This document shows, piece after piece, positions 1-10,100 of a DNA stretch of 64,000 nt. A program made the translations under genes and the position numbers. This stretch comes from Belliella alkalica (lineage in GTDB: Bacteria; Bacteroidota; Bacteroidia; Cytophagales; Cyclobacteriaceae): contig NZ_JAKZGO010000001.1 in assembly GCF_022549785.1 (NCBI RefSeq), positions 1 through 64,000 of the forward strand, written 5' to 3'. The first letter of the stretch is position 1; the number at the start of each line of letters is the position of its first letter. The notes under the pieces are model-generated. The model saw only the letters and a program-made list of their open reading frames with translations. It ran no database searches and was not told where the DNA came from.

Positions 1-258
1 AATACTGATCAAATCGGGACTCTTTCCGAAGTGACCTGAAACAACACTTACAAGACTTAGATATGTCTTGATACTTCTTGGAGAGTAATGCCGATAAGAC
101 ATCTCTTCATACATCCTTTGACGCAAACTTTTTTTTCCATGATGATATAAATTAATGATTTAACATGGTGTAAATTTACGATAAATACCAAAAAATCAAC
201 CACTTGAAGATAATGTAAATACTACCGACGAAGGAGGTTTAGTTCAACGATTTCTCTA

Positions 259-325
259 CGCCATTATGGCGTATAGCATTCCAATTCGGAGTGATAGATG
301 CCATGATGGCGTCTATATCCGAATT
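259..325. repeat. Nested stem-loops
   Basis: Two adjacent imperfect palindromes. The first (259-273) reads ACGCCA-TTA-TGGCGT. The second is a nested dyad: AATTCGGA at 283-290 pairs with TCCGAATT at 318-325, and inside it GATAG/CTAT and TGCCA/TGGCG also pair. Both are seen directly. No coding region overlaps them. The role is unknown; a terminator is unlikely because no T run follows. The rest of 1-666 holds one copy of a dispersed repeat and no supportable gene. Confidence 0.5.
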
Positions 326-330
326 ATCTC

Positions 331-490
331 CAAACATAAACATTCAGATCTTAACATAAAATACCAACAACAGGGTATTTTTTAAGGTAAAAACAAAAAA
401 AAAGCTCCATATAAGAGGCTTTCAAAAAGTTCACGGTGATTATAACAACTTTCTGCTCCTTCCTACTCTAATACAAGCCTCTTAAAGCGG
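331..490. repeat. Dispersed repeat, copy 1
   Basis: About 150 bp that recurs at 1731-1885 and 3485-3640, and in part at 3764-3822. Each full copy has an AATACC...GGTATT hairpin, then an A-rich stretch with a GCTC/GAGGC-type hairpin, then a shared tail containing TTCACGGTGATTATAACAAC. It lies downstream of the DUF4062 gene on the minus strand. Confidence 0.7.
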
Positions 491-666
491 GCAGGAACTA
501 ATTTTGAGCTGGTTTGTCTCACTTTTCTGGATGCCAGTGGTGGCCAAAGGCGGGAAGATCCTGTCCCGTTTATTGTGTGAAACATATCTTCTTATAAATA
601 GACTACAGCTCTGTGAGAGGATTAGGGTGGGATTCCCCTTTGCCTCGACTGGTGGTAGTTTTTTCT

Positions 667-1635
667 TTAAAAAGGTAAATCATTATCTTCTTCTTTTTCT
701 ATAACCACAAGGGATACATATTCATCACTCCAATCAGATTTTCTGATGAATTTCAATCGATCATCACTTTCGAATATTTCTTTTGATATTGTCAATTTGT
801 GATCCTTTCTGTTCTGGTTTTTAGTCCATTCATGAAAAGGTTCGGGTTCTCCAAATGGCAATCCCTCTTCATATGCATATCCTCTGGCTTTTAGTAGTTG
901 TTTTACGTCCCCAAGACCTTCAAAATAAAAGTTATAGGTTACGTCTAATTTGACCTTTAATTCCTCTACTAAAGGATGATTAATCATGAGTATCTTATTT
1001 ATCTCGTCTGTTTGGTCTTTATTTTCATCACTAAGAAAATTGACCAATTTATTAAGAGTATTAGCAGTTTTTTCAAGTCCTCTAATCAAACTTACTTCTT
1101 TAACTCTTGTCTGTTCTTCCAAAAACCGTTGAAACAAACCCGCCATCTGCTCTCGGAGATATTTGACTATGTCAGATGCAGTTTCAAAACCTTTAATTAT
1201 GTTATTTGCCTTCAGCAATTTTATCTCCTCAATGAATTCATACACACGTTTGTCATCAACATATCTATATTTAGTTTCCCCTTCTTTATTTATTAAATAT
1301 GTTTCATATTCAGAAAGAACATTAGAGTCTATAAAAGTGTAAACTTGTTTACCTTCACTAAGAGCAGCTTTTAATTCCATCTGGGTAATTGAAGACTTAT
1401 TATTACTTTTCGATTCGCTTCCAAATCGTCCACCGATAATACAAACTAGAATATCAATATTCTTGATTTCCTTGTAGCAATACTCTTCTAGAGCCTCTTC
1501 TTTACCGTAAGGTATATCGCCTTCTTCATTTCTCACTGGGTCATAGCCCATTTGTTCAATGAAAAAATCTAAATCTGCTCTGACTTGTCTTAAGTCGTAA
1601 AATGTGGAGCTAATAAATATTCTAGGTTTCGCCAT
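667..1635 (-). CDS. DUF4062 domain-containing protein
   Basis: A 322-residue soluble protein. The N-terminal ~90 residues form a typical DUF4062 domain: it opens PRIFISSTFYDLRQVR and contains the hydrophobic strand DILVCIIGGRFGS. This family is TIR-like in fold and is often fused to NLR or effector domains in conflict systems; enzymatic activity for this member is inference. The C-terminal ~200 residues are helical and charged and I do not recognise them. No signal peptide or membrane segment is seen. The ATG start follows an A-rich leader, which is normal in this phylum. The gene sits between two copies of a dispersed repeat and downstream of an unknown gene on the same strand, which suggests a small defence-type array. 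Confidence 0.75.
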   Translation of the reverse strand: MAKPRIFISSTFYDLRQVRADLDFFIEQMGYDPVRNEEGDIPYGKEEALEEYCYKEIKNIDILVCIIGGRFGSESKSNNKSSITQMELKAALSEGKQVYTFIDSNVLSEYETYLINKEGETKYRYVDDKRVYEFIEEIKLLKANNIIKGFETASDIVKYLREQMAGLFQRFLEEQTRVKEVSLIRGLEKTANTLNKLVNFLSDENKDQTDEINKILMINHPLVEELKVKLDVTYNFYFEGLGDVKQLLKARGYAYEEGLPFGEPEPFHEWTKNQNRKDHKLTISKEIFESDDRLKFIRKSDWSDEYVSLVVIEKEEDNDLPF

Positions 1636-1730
1636 TTTATTTTTTATTCAAATTACCACAAACGGGGTACTCTCTGCAACTATTGCACTGTATAGCATAT
1701 CTATTGCATAATGGGGGTATTTCTTATTTC

Positions 1731-1885
1731 CCAAACATAACCATTCCGATCTTAACATAAAATACCAACAACAGGGTATTTTTCAAGGTAAAAACAAAAA
1801 AAGCCCCTTTAAAGAGGCTTTTGAAAATACACGGTAATTACAAACAACTTCCTGTTCCTCTCTTTTATACTATAAACCATCAGAA
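1731..1885. repeat. Dispersed repeat, copy 2
   Basis: Second full copy, between the DUF4062 gene and the 413-residue protein gene. It carries the clearest hairpin of the family (AAAGCCCC...GAGGCTTTT, about 1800-1825), which could end transcription of the upstream minus-strand gene. Nothing else is supportable in 1636-2075. Confidence 0.7.
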
Positions 1886-2075
1886 GCGACTGTAATACTA
1901 AGAGCACCTTAAGGAGTGGGAGTGAAGCTCATACTTTCTTTCGTATCTGGATACAGTTCTCCTGTATGACGGAAAAGGATGTGAGAGTAGTTGGAATTTC
2001 CTATTACCTATTTGACTGTAATCAGTGTTTTTTTTCATTATTAAAATCCATTTCGTTTTCATCATTAATTTCTCC

Positions 2076-3317
2076 TTAATTAATTTCATGATTTCTCTGC
2101 ATCTCCTTTTTAATTGCAAAAACTGCTGTTCTGCCATTCTCCAAGATCTTTCGAATAATTTGCTCTAGAACTTGTGATTGATTGTGATTCGTACCAATCC
2201 AGCCACCTTCAATTATTGATTTAAATGAAGTGTTGTCCATATATCTTCCGACATTATCAAAGGTGATAGCTCTTCCACCTCTACTACCTAATATGGAATT
2301 ATCTGACTGTAATAATTTTAAATAGTCAATTGGAAGGTACAAGCCGGAGCTTAAGCCCACATTATCTGGATGAAATTCAATTCTTGGACAAATTTTAATA
2401 TAAAAAGGAATATTGTTAATTCGGTAATCATGAATATCTTCGGTTCCTAACGTTTTACTTAAGATGTCCATGACTGAATCCATCCTTTTTATTTCTTCAG
2501 TAAACTGTTCATTAGGTAGTCGAAATACAAATTTTTCATTTTCCTTTTCCATCACCTTATATTGAACCATTACAAAGCACTTAAAATCTTCATTATAATA
2601 AATAAAATCAGTTCCCAAAAGCTCTTCTAGAGGTAATCTATTTGCTAATAGAACAGTTAGCTTAGTCTTGTCATTTTTAAATACCGATGATGAAAATTTC
2701 GAACTTTTCATCAGGTCAAACCCTGGTAAATTAGTTAAATCATTTATAATCATAGAGTCTTCTCTAATTTTAGGGTTATTAATACCATCTAAAAATGAGC
2801 TGGATTCAGTTTCAATGAAATCCCAACCTTGAAGCTCTTCTTTATTTATACCAGCAATGTTCATTGCAGTTAAAACAGCCTCTTTTTGTTCTGCTAAATT
2901 TCTTTTTGCTAACTTAGATAATTGTGCTATTCTGATTTTTCTTTCCTTTGAATATTTATTTAGTATGTATTTAGCATCTTCTGCTTTTTCTAAGAAAATA
3001 CTTAGAAATTCCTCGAAACTTTTTGTGGCAATTAAGCCACCATTTTCAGTACGATTTAAAAGATAACTTTTAAATCTAGAAGGTGTAGATTCTGCAATTG
3101 ATTGTGCTGAGATTTCATTCTCTAATTCGAATATATCATAAATATTCAACCTTCGAAGGTCAGTTCCTGCACGAACCCCTCTTTTCCCAAGTCCAATATG
3201 AGTAATATCACCTTCTACATTTATGATAAAGCAAACCAAAGGAACATTTCTTGAGTGTGAAAATTCTGACACAGGTTCTGCAAATCTCTCAGTGTTTCTA
3301 CCATTAAAAGAATGCAT
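2076..3317 (-). CDS. Unknown protein with a possible PD-(D/Q)xK nuclease motif
   Basis: A 413-residue soluble protein that I cannot assign to a named family. The middle is helical and charged (residues ~100-150). Residues 236-254 contain TD237, two tyrosines, then a hydrophobic strand ending V-Q252-Y-K254. An Asp followed 15 residues later by Q-x-K after a beta strand is the layout of Mrr-like PD-(D/E)xK nucleases, and an acidic pair (E231, E232) precedes it. That reading is inference from a short motif. The gene lies in a row with a DUF4062 gene and an XRE regulator gene, each separated by the same repeat, consistent with a defence role. The ATG at 3317 is preceded by an A-rich leader without a clear Shine-Dalgarno site. 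Confidence 0.5.
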   Translation of the reverse strand: MHSFNGRNTERFAEPVSEFSHSRNVPLVCFIINVEGDITHIGLGKRGVRAGTDLRRLNIYDIFELENEISAQSIAESTPSRFKSYLLNRTENGGLIATKSFEEFLSIFLEKAEDAKYILNKYSKERKIRIAQLSKLAKRNLAEQKEAVLTAMNIAGINKEELQGWDFIETESSSFLDGINNPKIREDSMIINDLTNLPGFDLMKSSKFSSSVFKNDKTKLTVLLANRLPLEELLGTDFIYYNEDFKCFVMVQYKVMEKENEKFVFRLPNEQFTEEIKRMDSVMDILSKTLGTEDIHDYRINNIPFYIKICPRIEFHPDNVGLSSGLYLPIDYLKLLQSDNSILGSRGGRAITFDNVGRYMDNTSFKSIIEGGWIGTNHNQSQVLEQIIRKILENGRTAVFAIKKEMQRNHEIN

Positions 3318-3484
3318 TCTGTTTTTATCTAGTTTTACAATATATCCTGCAATTGTAGTCGTTAATTTAGGTTTATCACTTTAAAAAAAGAAGTTCTATC
3401 ATTGTTTACATCTCTGATATCATTCAGATAAACCACACTTAGGACATAAATGTAGTAAAACGTATAAGTATTTCTCCAAACTTA

Positions 3485-3640
3485 CCAAATCCCCCTCAAA
3501 CATAAAATACCGACAACAGGATATTTTTCAAGAAAAGAAGCAGTCCCAAAAGAAGCTTTCAAAAAATTCACGGTAATAATAACAACTTTCTGCACCTTCC
3601 TCTTCTACTACAAACCGCCTGATGCGGGCAGGACGACGGA
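3485..3640. repeat. Dispersed repeat, copy 3
   Basis: Third copy, more divergent at its hairpin but with the same AATACC...GATATT dyad and the same TTCACGGTAATAATAACAAC tail. It lies in the 557-bp gap between the XRE gene and the 413-residue protein gene. The remainder of that gap holds an inverted T-rich/A-rich motif at 3685-3727 and no supportable gene. Confidence 0.65.
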
Positions 3641-3763
3641 GATCCGGAATTTCCTCCCATGTGGGCGGCTAAGATATTTCTATCTTGACTTTTTTGTTAC
3701 TTTTTTTGTTAAGACAAAAAGTAAAAGGCATCCTATACATACATTCTCTCTCAAACAGAAAAG

Positions 3764-3822
3764 CCCCATTTAAAAGGGGTTTAAAAAGTAATTGGTGATT
3801 ATAAACAACTCTCCTGTCATTT
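3764..3822. repeat. Dispersed repeat, partial copy 4
   Basis: Short copy with the AAAAGCCCC...GGGGTTT hairpin and the GGTGATTATAAACAAC segment, directly downstream of the XRE gene. It lacks the upstream AATACC dyad. Confidence 0.5.
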
Positions 3823-3874
3823 CCTTTGATATCTTGTTTATTGGCGTCATTTAAATAAGTGATAACTTCTACCA

Positions 3875-4135
3875 TTACCTATTTTTCTTCTTCTCACTAA
3901 GAAAAATTTCAGCTTCTGAAGGGCCATCAGGCCACTTGAAAGTGACAACCAGATCTTTTGGATTTACTTTTAAGACTTTACATATTTTGTATATATTATC
4001 CCGTGATGGTTGAGCATGATGCTTACACCATTTAGTCACTGTAGTATCAGACACTTTTATCAATTCTGCCAAATCCTTATTATCAAGACCATGATCCGCT
4101 AGTAAACTTGCAATCCTGTATATTTTTTTATCCAC
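3875..4135 (-). CDS. XRE-family helix-turn-helix regulator
   Basis: An 86-residue protein made almost entirely of one Cro/C1-type helix-turn-helix domain (about residues 5-65; the turn and recognition helix lie around LAELIKVSDTTVTKWCKHH). The C-terminal tail is short and basic. Small stand-alone XRE proteins of this size usually act as repressors of adjacent genes. The two genes downstream on the same strand are candidates for control, although a 557-bp gap with repeats lies between. The ATG start follows an AT-rich leader. Confidence 0.8.
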   Translation of the reverse strand: MDKKIYRIASLLADHGLDNKDLAELIKVSDTTVTKWCKHHAQPSRDNIYKICKVLKVNPKDLVVTFKWPDGPSEAEIFLSEKKKNR

Positions 4136-4245
4136 TTCTTACAAAATTAAACGATACGATATTCAAATATACAAATTGTAAAAAACTGAAAAACAAGTAA
4201 TTATAAAATCATTGATTATAAAAATGTAATTAATAGTTAAATTAA

Positions 4246-4276
4246 TTTGTCTAATAGTTAAATTTTATTATCTTTG
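4246..4276 (+). promoter_or_regulatory. Bacteroidota-type promoter of the 6S-like RNA
   Basis: TTTG at 4246-4249, a 19-nt spacer, and TATCTTTG at 4269-4276. This matches the Bacteroidota housekeeping consensus (TTTG, 19-21 nt, TAnnTTTG) exactly. Transcription should start around 4282-4285, just upstream of a stable RNA fold and with no open reading frame behind it. Confidence 0.75.
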
Positions 4277-4282
4277 AATTAA

Positions 4283-4536
4283 TTATTAAAGTCAGAATTT
4301 GGATTCATTCCTAGGAATGAATTGCATACGAGCCTCGCCATAGAAATCTGGTAAATTTCATCCCCGCGAGTGTGAGTGATGCGCCAAACTCCTATATTTG
4401 TATTTATAGGGTTGGCGCTTACTTAATATCTCTGCGGGAGTTTGTGTCTTGCATACAAATAGGTTTACCAGAACCTCTATGGCATAGATGAAAGTGAGCT
4501 GCTAACCCTTTTTAGGTTAGATTTTACTTTTTTTTA
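4283..4536 (+). ncRNA. ssrS: 6S-like regulatory RNA with intrinsic terminator
   Basis: The region folds as a long interrupted rod. The outer stem pairs 4337-4343 with 4477-4483, then 4348-4355 with 4464-4471. A middle stem pairs 4363-4370 with 4430-4438. The terminal hairpin pairs 4381-4389 with 4411-4418 and 4391-4396 with 4405-4410. Between the outer and middle stems the 5' side has 7 nt and the 3' side about 25 nt, which can form a small hairpin (TTTGT/ACAAA). This closing stem, asymmetric central bubble and terminal stem is the 6S RNA layout, which mimics an open promoter and binds sigma-70-type holoenzyme. A perfect 20-bp palindrome (4303-4322) precedes it, and a hairpin at 4502-4520 followed by T-rich sequence to 4536 ends it. 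Known Bacteroidota 6S variants (Flavo-1, Bacteroidales-1) are similar in concept. The identity is inferred from the fold. Confidence 0.6.
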
Positions 4537-5850
4537 AAAGGCTTGCACGAATATTACTTTCATGAAAGCGAGCAAAATATACAGCCACCTGATCATCATA
4601 ACCTATTCCGACATTTTTGGAATGGTAGGGGTGTGCCTGTTAACTTTGCAATCAGAGTCAGGAAAAATCTATCAGTTTGATCAGACACAATCCCTCAAAC
4701 CAAATAGAGACTTAGGCCTCTCAGCCTTCGACATCCTTTTTGAGCGCAAGCCAAAGAACCCTATCTAAACCTATTATTTCCATATCTTTTGGGCACATTT
4801 TTCCAAGGTCAATACACCATGGATATGCTCTCCACCTTTCCGATCCTATAGCTACTGCAGAAGCACCACCGGAAAGATCCCCATTTAATAGTCATCAGGA
4901 ATTTTTCCTTGTTCCCGTACCAGCTGGAAAAAACTAAAGTTTTTCTAGCGTGATACAACTATGCCCTTTTTACAAGAAAGGATTCATAGACCAAGAACGA
5001 AGTGAAAAGTAAAGCCTCATTCATCCCCAAGATGATCAAAGGATACTTGTATGTCAAATCTAAAATTTAAAATTTTAGATCAAAGATTTAAAGTCACAAC
5101 CCCGGCCAGTGTCTTCAATTTCTAACCCTAAAAACAAGTGATGCTAAACTGGTTGGCAGCGGTCCACATTGCTGCGCACTGCGCTGGGGTTTTTCTTGAG
5201 ATGCGAGAGACGAGAAGAAAGACAATAATAAAGTGCTTTAGTAAAGAATACTAGTACGAGACATCTTCCCACAAGTCTGCGGGACAGGCCCCTTTGGTCG
5301 ATGTGACTGCCCCTAAAACTGATAACCTATTCAACCAATAACCTAATCTTTCAATATTCCAATCTTCAAATCTCAGTTCCCTATGAAATACACCAGACCC
5401 CCAATCTAAAATCTGAGATTTTAAATCTTAAATCTACAATCCCCAGGGCCTCCCCGTCCAACTTTCTTCATAAGGTTAAGCGATGAATATAAACCCAAGT
5501 AGTACGGAGACACAGAAGGTGACGATGCTACTGGACGGCGGAGTGGGGGAGTGCTCTCCATAGCTCCCCAGGCTGGCTCTGATTCCACTCTCTAAACTGC
5601 CGGCCTCCTTTTCTTAAGGAAATTAGAAAGTTCGCTAAAAGATTTAAAACTGATAAGACAAATCAACCAATTACTCCAATACACCAATCCACTGATAACT
5701 CAATCTACTAATAACAAATAACCCAAAGTAACTATGAAGACAGATATTTCAACAGATCATGATTCTGACCCAAGACCTTTTATCAATATTATGATCATAA
5801 AGGGATTTGATCAAACGACTAAACTAACTGACAACTAATTGATTAAAAAG
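4537..5850. other. Long non-coding region
   Basis: About 1.3 kb without a gene I can support. The two short plus-strand frames here have no family features. From about 5050 the sequence is rich in degenerate short direct repeats built on TAAAATCT, ATAACCTAATC and CTGATAACTCAATC, in the same style as the tandem repeat at 48190-48990. No tRNA, CRISPR or clear promoter was seen. Confidence 0.5.
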
Positions 5851-7143
5851 ATGAAGAAACAAATAACATTACTGATTATAATGCTGCTGTCTTTTTATGC
5901 TTTCGGGCAGGAGAAACTTGAGCCTCTCGATATTGGGGATCAGATTCCCAACCTGAAGTTTGAAAATGTATTGAACCATCCTTCAGGTGAAATATTGCTT
6001 TCTGATTACAGGGGCAAGCTTTTGATCCTGGACTTTTGGGCGACTTGGTGTGCTCCATGTGTGGCAAGTTTTCCGAAGTTGGATAGCTTGGACAAGGCAT
6101 TTGGGGAAGACTTGGTGATTCTACCTGTGACGTATCAAAGTAAAGAGGATGTTGAAAAGGTGTTTTCAAGGATTCCCAAGCTCAAGAATATCAAAAAGCC
6201 CATGATTTATGGAGATGAAGTGTTGCGACACATTTTTCCACACAAGACATTGCCACACTATGTCTGGTTAGATGCAAAAGGAAATTATCTCACTTCGACC
6301 AACGGCGAAATGGTTACCGCTGAGAGAATCGGTCTTTACCTACAAAATATGGAAGTTCCATTACCCAATAAAGTGGCTTATCAAGAATATGATGATGCTA
6401 GATCTTTATTTTTTGAAAATGAACAGATTAATGGCAAAGCGCCAATGCTTTTTTCTGTCTGGGCTCCCAGGATTGTTGGCATCAGGTCTGGATATAAGAT
6501 TGTTGAAGAAGGTCACCATTATAGAATATCTGTGACCAATCTAACCTTGGCTTCTATTTTTAAATTGGCATATAGGGATCTGGGAGGTTATATAGCCCAT
6601 TCAAGGGTGGAAGTGATTTCCAAAAATGCCCATAATGTATCACCAAAATATTCTGAATTGTCAGCCAAAGACTGGGTGGATAAAGGAAATACCTACTGTT
6701 ATGAATTGGCTGTTCCTGTTGCACAAAAAGAAGATGCATTCGCCTTTATGAGAGACGATATATCAAGGGCATTCCCTGAATTTGAAGCCAGACTACTTGA
6801 AAAAGAGAGGGAAGTTTGGGTACTCAAGAGGGTAGAGGGACAAGCTATTCCCAAAGAATCTTCCGGTGACTATATCTTCGAGCAAAGCCATGGTGGGTTT
6901 GCTTTGGAAAATAGCTATCTGTATGCCTTTACGCATGCTTTGGAGGCCAAATGGCTTCAGCATTTGGAAATGCCATTGATTGATGAAACAGGCATTGATT
7001 ATCCAATTACAATGACTTTGGAAACTTCTGCATCTGATCCTGACCAAATCAACCAAGCACTTAAAGCTTATGGTTTGGCCTTGGTCAGGGAAAAAAGAAA
7101 TTTAGAGGTTTTGACCATTATGGATAAACCAAAGAACCCTTAA
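5851..7143 (+). CDS. TlpA-like secreted thioredoxin-fold protein
   Basis: A 430-residue exported protein. The signal peptide is followed by an AhpC/TSA or Redoxin-type thioredoxin domain (about residues 25-165) with the redox motif W-C67-A-P-C70. It should act as a disulfide reductase or isomerase in the periplasm or attached to the membrane. The C-terminal ~260 residues are a separate domain that I do not recognise. The start at ATG 5851 gives a clean signal peptide (MKKQITLL); an upstream TTG adds only four residues. It is 15 bp upstream of a SusC gene and so very likely shares its transcript. Many Bacteroidota SusCD loci of unknown substrate carry such a gene. Confidence 0.8.
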   Translation: MKKQITLLIIMLLSFYAFGQEKLEPLDIGDQIPNLKFENVLNHPSGEILLSDYRGKLLILDFWATWCAPCVASFPKLDSLDKAFGEDLVILPVTYQSKEDVEKVFSRIPKLKNIKKPMIYGDEVLRHIFPHKTLPHYVWLDAKGNYLTSTNGEMVTAERIGLYLQNMEVPLPNKVAYQEYDDARSLFFENEQINGKAPMLFSVWAPRIVGIRSGYKIVEEGHHYRISVTNLTLASIFKLAYRDLGGYIAHSRVEVISKNAHNVSPKYSELSAKDWVDKGNTYCYELAVPVAQKEDAFAFMRDDISRAFPEFEARLLEKEREVWVLKRVEGQAIPKESSGDYIFEQSHGGFALENSYLYAFTHALEAKWLQHLEMPLIDETGIDYPITMTLETSASDPDQINQALKAYGLALVREKRNLEVLTIMDKPKNP

Positions 7144-7158
7144 CCCCAAAATCTATTT

Positions 7159-10100
7159 ATGATGAAAAATTTACGAATAATATTATGTTTGCTTTGTTGG
7201 GGTATTGTATTTACTATTCAAGCCCAAACAAACATTGGCAGTAAGCTAATTGGTATTGTTGTTGACTCAGAGTCCAAAGAGACTTTACCTGGCGTATTGA
7301 TTGCTGTGCTGGATACGGAAATAAGAACACTAAGCAATGCTGAAGGTAAATTCGAATTGACACTTCCTGATGGAAATTATGAGTTGGAAGCCAACTTTAT
7401 GGGGTATGAGGTAAGGTATTTGGAATTTTCTGTTCCGATGTCAGGCGTTCTTGAATTTGAATTAAAAACAAAGGAAATGCAACTTGATGGAGTGGAGGTT
7501 TATGCCACGGGATATCAAGAAATTTCAAAAGAAAGGGCAACAGGCTCATTTGTCTCTTTAGACCAAGAGATGGTTGACCGTCCAGTGGCTCCAGATATCC
7601 TTTCCAGACTGGCAGATGTGACACCGGGTTTGATTTTTAACCGTGTGGGTCCCGATGCCGAACAGATCAGTATTAGGGGAAGAAGTACACTTTTTGCCAA
7701 TACCTCACCATTGATAATTATTGATAATTTCCCATACGATGGGCCTATCGAATTGCTAAACCCAAATGATGTTGAATCCATTACTGTTTTGAGGGATGCT
7801 GCCGCAGCATCTATATGGGGAGCGAGAGCAGGTAATGGAGTCATTGTTATAACCACCAAAAAGGGCAAGACCCAACCGAGTCCAAGTGTAACTTTCAGGG
7901 CAAACCATACTTTTTCAGAAAAACCTGATTTATTCTATCAGCCCACCATGGCAGCTTCCGATTACATAGCTATTGAAAGACAGTTGTTTGAAAATGGATT
8001 TTATATTGGCAGGGAGAATTCATTTGACAATAGGCCTTTGTCACCGGTGGTAGAGACATTGGTTCAGGAAAGGGACGGGGTGATTACATCTGGTGAAGCC
8101 AACCAAAGAATCCAAAGTTTGGAAGGAAATGATGTCAGGGAAGATATGGCCAACTATCTGTACAGAGGTAGAATGGATGCTCAATATTACCTACAGGTTT
8201 CAGGTGGAAATGAGCTTCAAAGGTATTTGGTTTCAGCAGGATGGGATCAGAATAGCGAAGAATTGGTGGGAAGGGATCGGAATAGATTTTCATTATCGGC
8301 AAAACAGGATTGGAGTTTGGCAAAAAACCGATGGAAAACCTCTTTGGGGTTGTATTATGTTCAGACAAGCCAAAATAGGCAAGACTTGAACCTTCAAAGC
8401 TTACGGATGGAAGCTGGTACACCAATACTTCCTTATACCAGACTGGTAGATGAACAAGGTAACCCGATTGCCATTACCAAGGACTACCGCCAATCTTTTG
8501 TTCGGCAGAGTGGGGAATTGGGCTTGTTGGATTGGTCTTATATTCCCTTATTGGACAGGACTCTTCAGGAAAATAATTCTGTGAATAGGGATATTAGGCT
8601 GAACTTCAATTCGGGCTATGAATTCTTTACAGGATTTAATGCTGAAATCCAATATCAATATTGGACAGCATTTGGAAAAAGCAATACCCATTATAGCCCA
8701 GATAGTTACTTTGCCAGAGATTTGGTCAATAGGTTTTCTGAATTGCAGCCCGATGGTTCGATCTTAAGGAACATCCCATTTGGTGGTGTTTTCAATGGGG
8801 GATTGCAAACATCCCATTCGCACCAATTCAGAACACAGGTACGGTATGACCGTTCATTGGGAAAGTCCCATGTTAGCGCCCTTGCAGGAACAGAGGTAAA
8901 GTCTTTGGGTTCCATTTCAAATGGATTCACTTACTACGGCTACAGTGATAGGATTGGTGTTTCCCAGCCAGTGGACCATTTGACGCAATTTCCAATGTAT
9001 CATTTTCCCTTTCAATTACAGTCAATTCCCACAGGTGATTTTATTCAGGGTTTGACAGATAGGTTTTTTAGTTATTTCGGGAATTTTGCCTACTCTTATG
9101 ACAATAGGTTTACCATCACTGGGAGTGCGAGAAAAGACCAATCAAACATCTTTGGTGTTGAGTCAAACCTAAGGGGAGTTCCTTTGTATTCCGCCGGGGT
9201 TTCCTATAACATTTCGGAAGAACCCTTTTATCCATTCAAGGATGCCCTTCCCTTTCTAAGGCTTAGATATACCTTTGGATACAATGGGAATATAGAAAAA
9301 AGCCTTTCTGCATTTACAACGGCACGTAGGCTGGGGGTCAGCAATATTTCAAACCTTCTTTATGGTGTGATTACCAATCCTCCAAACCCAGAACTTAGGT
9401 GGGAGAGGATCAGAATCAACAATTTCTCACTTGACTTCAATACAAAAAATGATTTTTTATCCGGTTCAATTGAGTTCTTTCAAAAAACAGGTCTTGACCT
9501 GATTGGCGAAACTCCATTCCCCGGTTCTTCGGGTATCATCAGGTTTCGGGGGAATACAGCTGATACAGATACAAAAGGTTTTGATTTGAACCTCAATTTC
9601 AAGATAATGGATCGGAAACTGAAATGGAATTTAGTAGCATTCCATTCCCATGTATCCGAAAAAGTTGGAGAATATGAGATTCAGGGGAATTTGGTATCAA
9701 TCCTTAGACATGGTGCGGGATTTGGACAGGAATTGCCCATACCTGTTACGGGAAGGCCAATGTATGCCATCTATAGCTTCCCATGGGCAGGGTTGGATCC
9801 TGGGAATGGTGATCCGATGGTATTTGTAGATGGTGAACCAAGCAAAGAGTACGCTGCCATTATCAACCAAAGTCAGATTGAGGATTTGACTTTCCATGGT
9901 TCGGCCAGGCCTACTCATTTTGGCTCGTTCAGGAATGAATTCAATTTTAATAATTGGAGCCTTTCTGCAAATATCACTTATAGACTTGGGTATTATTACA
10001 GAAGGGAGTCTGTTTACTATAATTCTATTTTGAACGCATCTGGAGGTCATCCCGACTATACAATGAGATGGCAAACTGAAGGGGATGAGTTGTTTACTGA

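Noticed and set aside
331-3830. Chromosomal integron with attC sites
   Set aside because: No integron integrase is visible and the repeats lack the paired R'/R'' core sites of attC; cassette-like exchange stays only a hypothesis.
3669-3875. 68-codon frame overlapping the XRE gene stop
   Set aside because: It runs through a partial copy of the dispersed repeat and has no family features, although its ATG overlaps the XRE stop by one base.
4283-4536. tmRNA
   Set aside because: There is no tRNA-like acceptor and T arm and no tag reading frame; the rod-like fold fits 6S better.
4562-4937. Two short plus-strand frames downstream of the 6S-like RNA
   Set aside because: Low hydropathy structure, no homology that I recognise, no promoter or ribosome site; likely chance.
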